A stretch of DNA of 43,070 nt from Candidatus Cryptoclostridium obscurum (lineage in GTDB: Bacteria > Bacillota > Dehalobacteriia > UBA7702): positions 1 to 43,070 of the forward strand of contig CAJFVQ010000010.1 in assembly GCA_904420535.1 (NCBI GenBank), read 5' to 3'. Each line of letters opens with the position of its first letter. The first letter of the stretch is position 1. The notes beneath the pieces were generated by a model. The model was not told the origin of the DNA and ran no database searches. It saw only the letters and a list, made by a program, of their open reading frames with translations. Shown piece after piece: positions 42,142-43,070 of the stretch. The position numbers and the translations under genes are program-made.

Positions 42142-43070
42142 ATGTATCACAAAAATGATAAAAACTTGGAAGAATTGGAAGAAAAAATACTTCTTTATGA
42201 AGAAATTTTAGATAAAGTATTGGAAGGTATATATATTACCGATACAGAAGACAAGGTCATTTGGTTCAATAAAACCGTAGAACTGTTAGACGGAGTAAAA
42301 AAGGAAGAAGCCATTGGGAAAAAGCAAGCGCAGGCTTGGCAATATATGGAGTTACCAGCTTCTGTAACAGGGTACATTATCCGTACAGGGAAACAATCGA
42401 AAGAACAATTAATCACTTATAAAGATTTACATAACAAAACCATTTCCGTTTTTGCACAAGCCTATCCTTTTTACTACCAAAATCAATTAAAAGCAGTTTA
42501 TTCTTTGGCCAACTATGTTGAATATTCCGAAAAACAGCTTAATAAAATTTCTGAATACCGTAAACGCTTCCTGGATAGCAACGCGAGAGTTGTCAATAAT
42601 GCTCCTTATACACTTTACGATGTAATCGGCAGCTCTTCTGCGATGATCGACCTCGTATCAAAAGCCAGGAAAGTGGCAATCAATAAAACACCAGTCATGC
42701 TTTATGGTGAAACAGGTACAGGCAAAGAAATTTTTGCACAGGGAATCCATAATGCAAGTTTGCAACATGACGGTAAGTTTGTGGCCATCAACTGTGCAGC
42801 TATTCCGGAAAACTTGCTGGAAAGTTTTTTATTTGGATCCGTAAAGGGTGCTTACACAGGTGCAGTCGATAAACCGGGGCTTTTGGAGGACGCCAATGGA
42901 GGGACCCTATTTCTTGATGAACTCAACTCCATGCCCTTATTACTCCAAGGAAAACTACTTCGCGTTTTCCAAGAAAAACAGGCATGCCGTATCGGTAGCA
43001 ACCGCCCATATCCTGTAAATTGCCGCCTGATCAGCGCAACCAACCAAGATCCAAGAGAACTTATCCATGA
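42142..43070 (+). CDS. sigma-54-dependent transcriptional activator, 3' end outside window
   Basis: The visible 309 residues contain a PAS-like sensor at about 20-130 (LEGIYITDTEDKVIWFNKT), a linker helix, and most of the AAA+ motor. Walker A is GETGTGKE (189-196), the sigma-54 loop is GAYTGA (236-241), and Walker B is GGTLFLDE (253-260). The sensor-II part and the DNA-binding helix-turn-helix are expected beyond the window. The N-terminus has a short coiled-coil (LEELEEKILLYEEILDK). GGAG lies 7 bp before the ATG. Its position, divergent from mttB4 across the palindromes, makes it the likely activator of that operon. It is related to, but clearly different from, the activator at 8006-9469. 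Confidence 0.95.
   Translation, partial: MYHKNDKNLEELEEKILLYEEILDKVLEGIYITDTEDKVIWFNKTVELLDGVKKEEAIGKKQAQAWQYMELPASVTGYIIRTGKQSKEQLITYKDLHNKTISVFAQAYPFYYQNQLKAVYSLANYVEYSEKQLNKISEYRKRFLDSNARVVNNAPYTLYDVIGSSSAMIDLVSKARKVAINKTPVMLYGETGTGKEIFAQGIHNASLQHDGKFVAINCAAIPENLLESFLFGSVKGAYTGAVDKPGLLEDANGGTLFLDELNSMPLLLQGKLLRVFQEKQACRIGSNRPYPVNCRLISATNQDPRELIH

Noticed and set aside
1-43070. CRISPR arrays, insertion sequences, phage or toxin-antitoxin genes
   Set aside because: No regularly spaced repeats, transposase, integrase, phage structural genes or toxin-antitoxin pairs were recognised on either strand.

Overview
The window looks like the chromosome of an anaerobic, spore-forming member of the Firmicutes (Clostridia in the broad sense). 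It carries spoIVA, an orphan Spo0A DNA-binding domain, a two-subunit class I fumarase, radical-SAM and flavin proteins, and strong AGGAGG-type ribosome binding sites. Base composition is moderate to AT-rich. I cannot name the species.

The main result is a gene for trimethylamine methyltransferase, MttB (25496-26965, minus strand), interrupted by one in-frame TAG at codon 329. Both halves are in the same frame, and both align along their length with three uninterrupted paralogues in this window. The TAG falls in the column where the known MttB enzymes carry pyrrolysine (residue 334 of the Methanosarcina enzyme). None of the 35 other or terminal stop codons that I could read in annotated genes is TAG (25 TAA, 10 TGA). 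This suggests a pyrrolysine-using bacterium. No tRNA-Pyl or pyl biosynthesis gene was found in the window, so they must lie elsewhere if the reading is right.

Layout. 1-5690: a decayed accessory block with four broken genes (esterase, MATE pump, aldo/keto reductase, RibD/DHFR-like protein) between two intact oxidoreductases. 5856-9469: a BCCT betaine/carnitine-type transporter behind a sigma-54 promoter, with its likely PAS/AAA+ activator upstream. 9684-13659: a cobalamin riboswitch and the ECF transporter it controls (EcfT, double EcfA, long EcfS). 13765-25027: core genes on the minus strand (spoIVA, plsY, der, DUF512 protein, two-component system, DUF4342 protein, fumarase subunits, S-adenosylhomocysteine hydrolase, DUF3786 protein). 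25056-25230: tRNA-Arg(CCG) with its promoter and terminator. 25409-31446: an operon mttB3-MFS-mttB2-mttB(Pyl) facing a BmrR-like MerR regulator across a promoter with the 19-bp spacer typical of MerR targets. 32317-38992: orphan Spo0A domain, CbiZ (corrinoid salvage), RpiR regulator, sirtuin, ClC channel, SLOG protein and phosphoglycerate mutase. 39023-43070: a second methyltransferase operon (mttB4-MFS) behind a second sigma-54 promoter, with three copies of a 19-bp palindrome and a divergent sigma-54 activator cut off by the window end.

Taken together, the window appears devoted to methylated amines. BCCT and MFS carriers would move substrates or products, four MttB-family enzymes would demethylate them onto a corrinoid protein, and the B12 importer and CbiZ would supply the corrinoid. 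Three separate switches (two sigma-54 systems and one MerR system) appear to control uptake and the two methyltransferase operons. The substrates, the corrinoid proteins, the corrinoid:folate or corrinoid:CoM methyltransferase and the reductive activator are not visible here.
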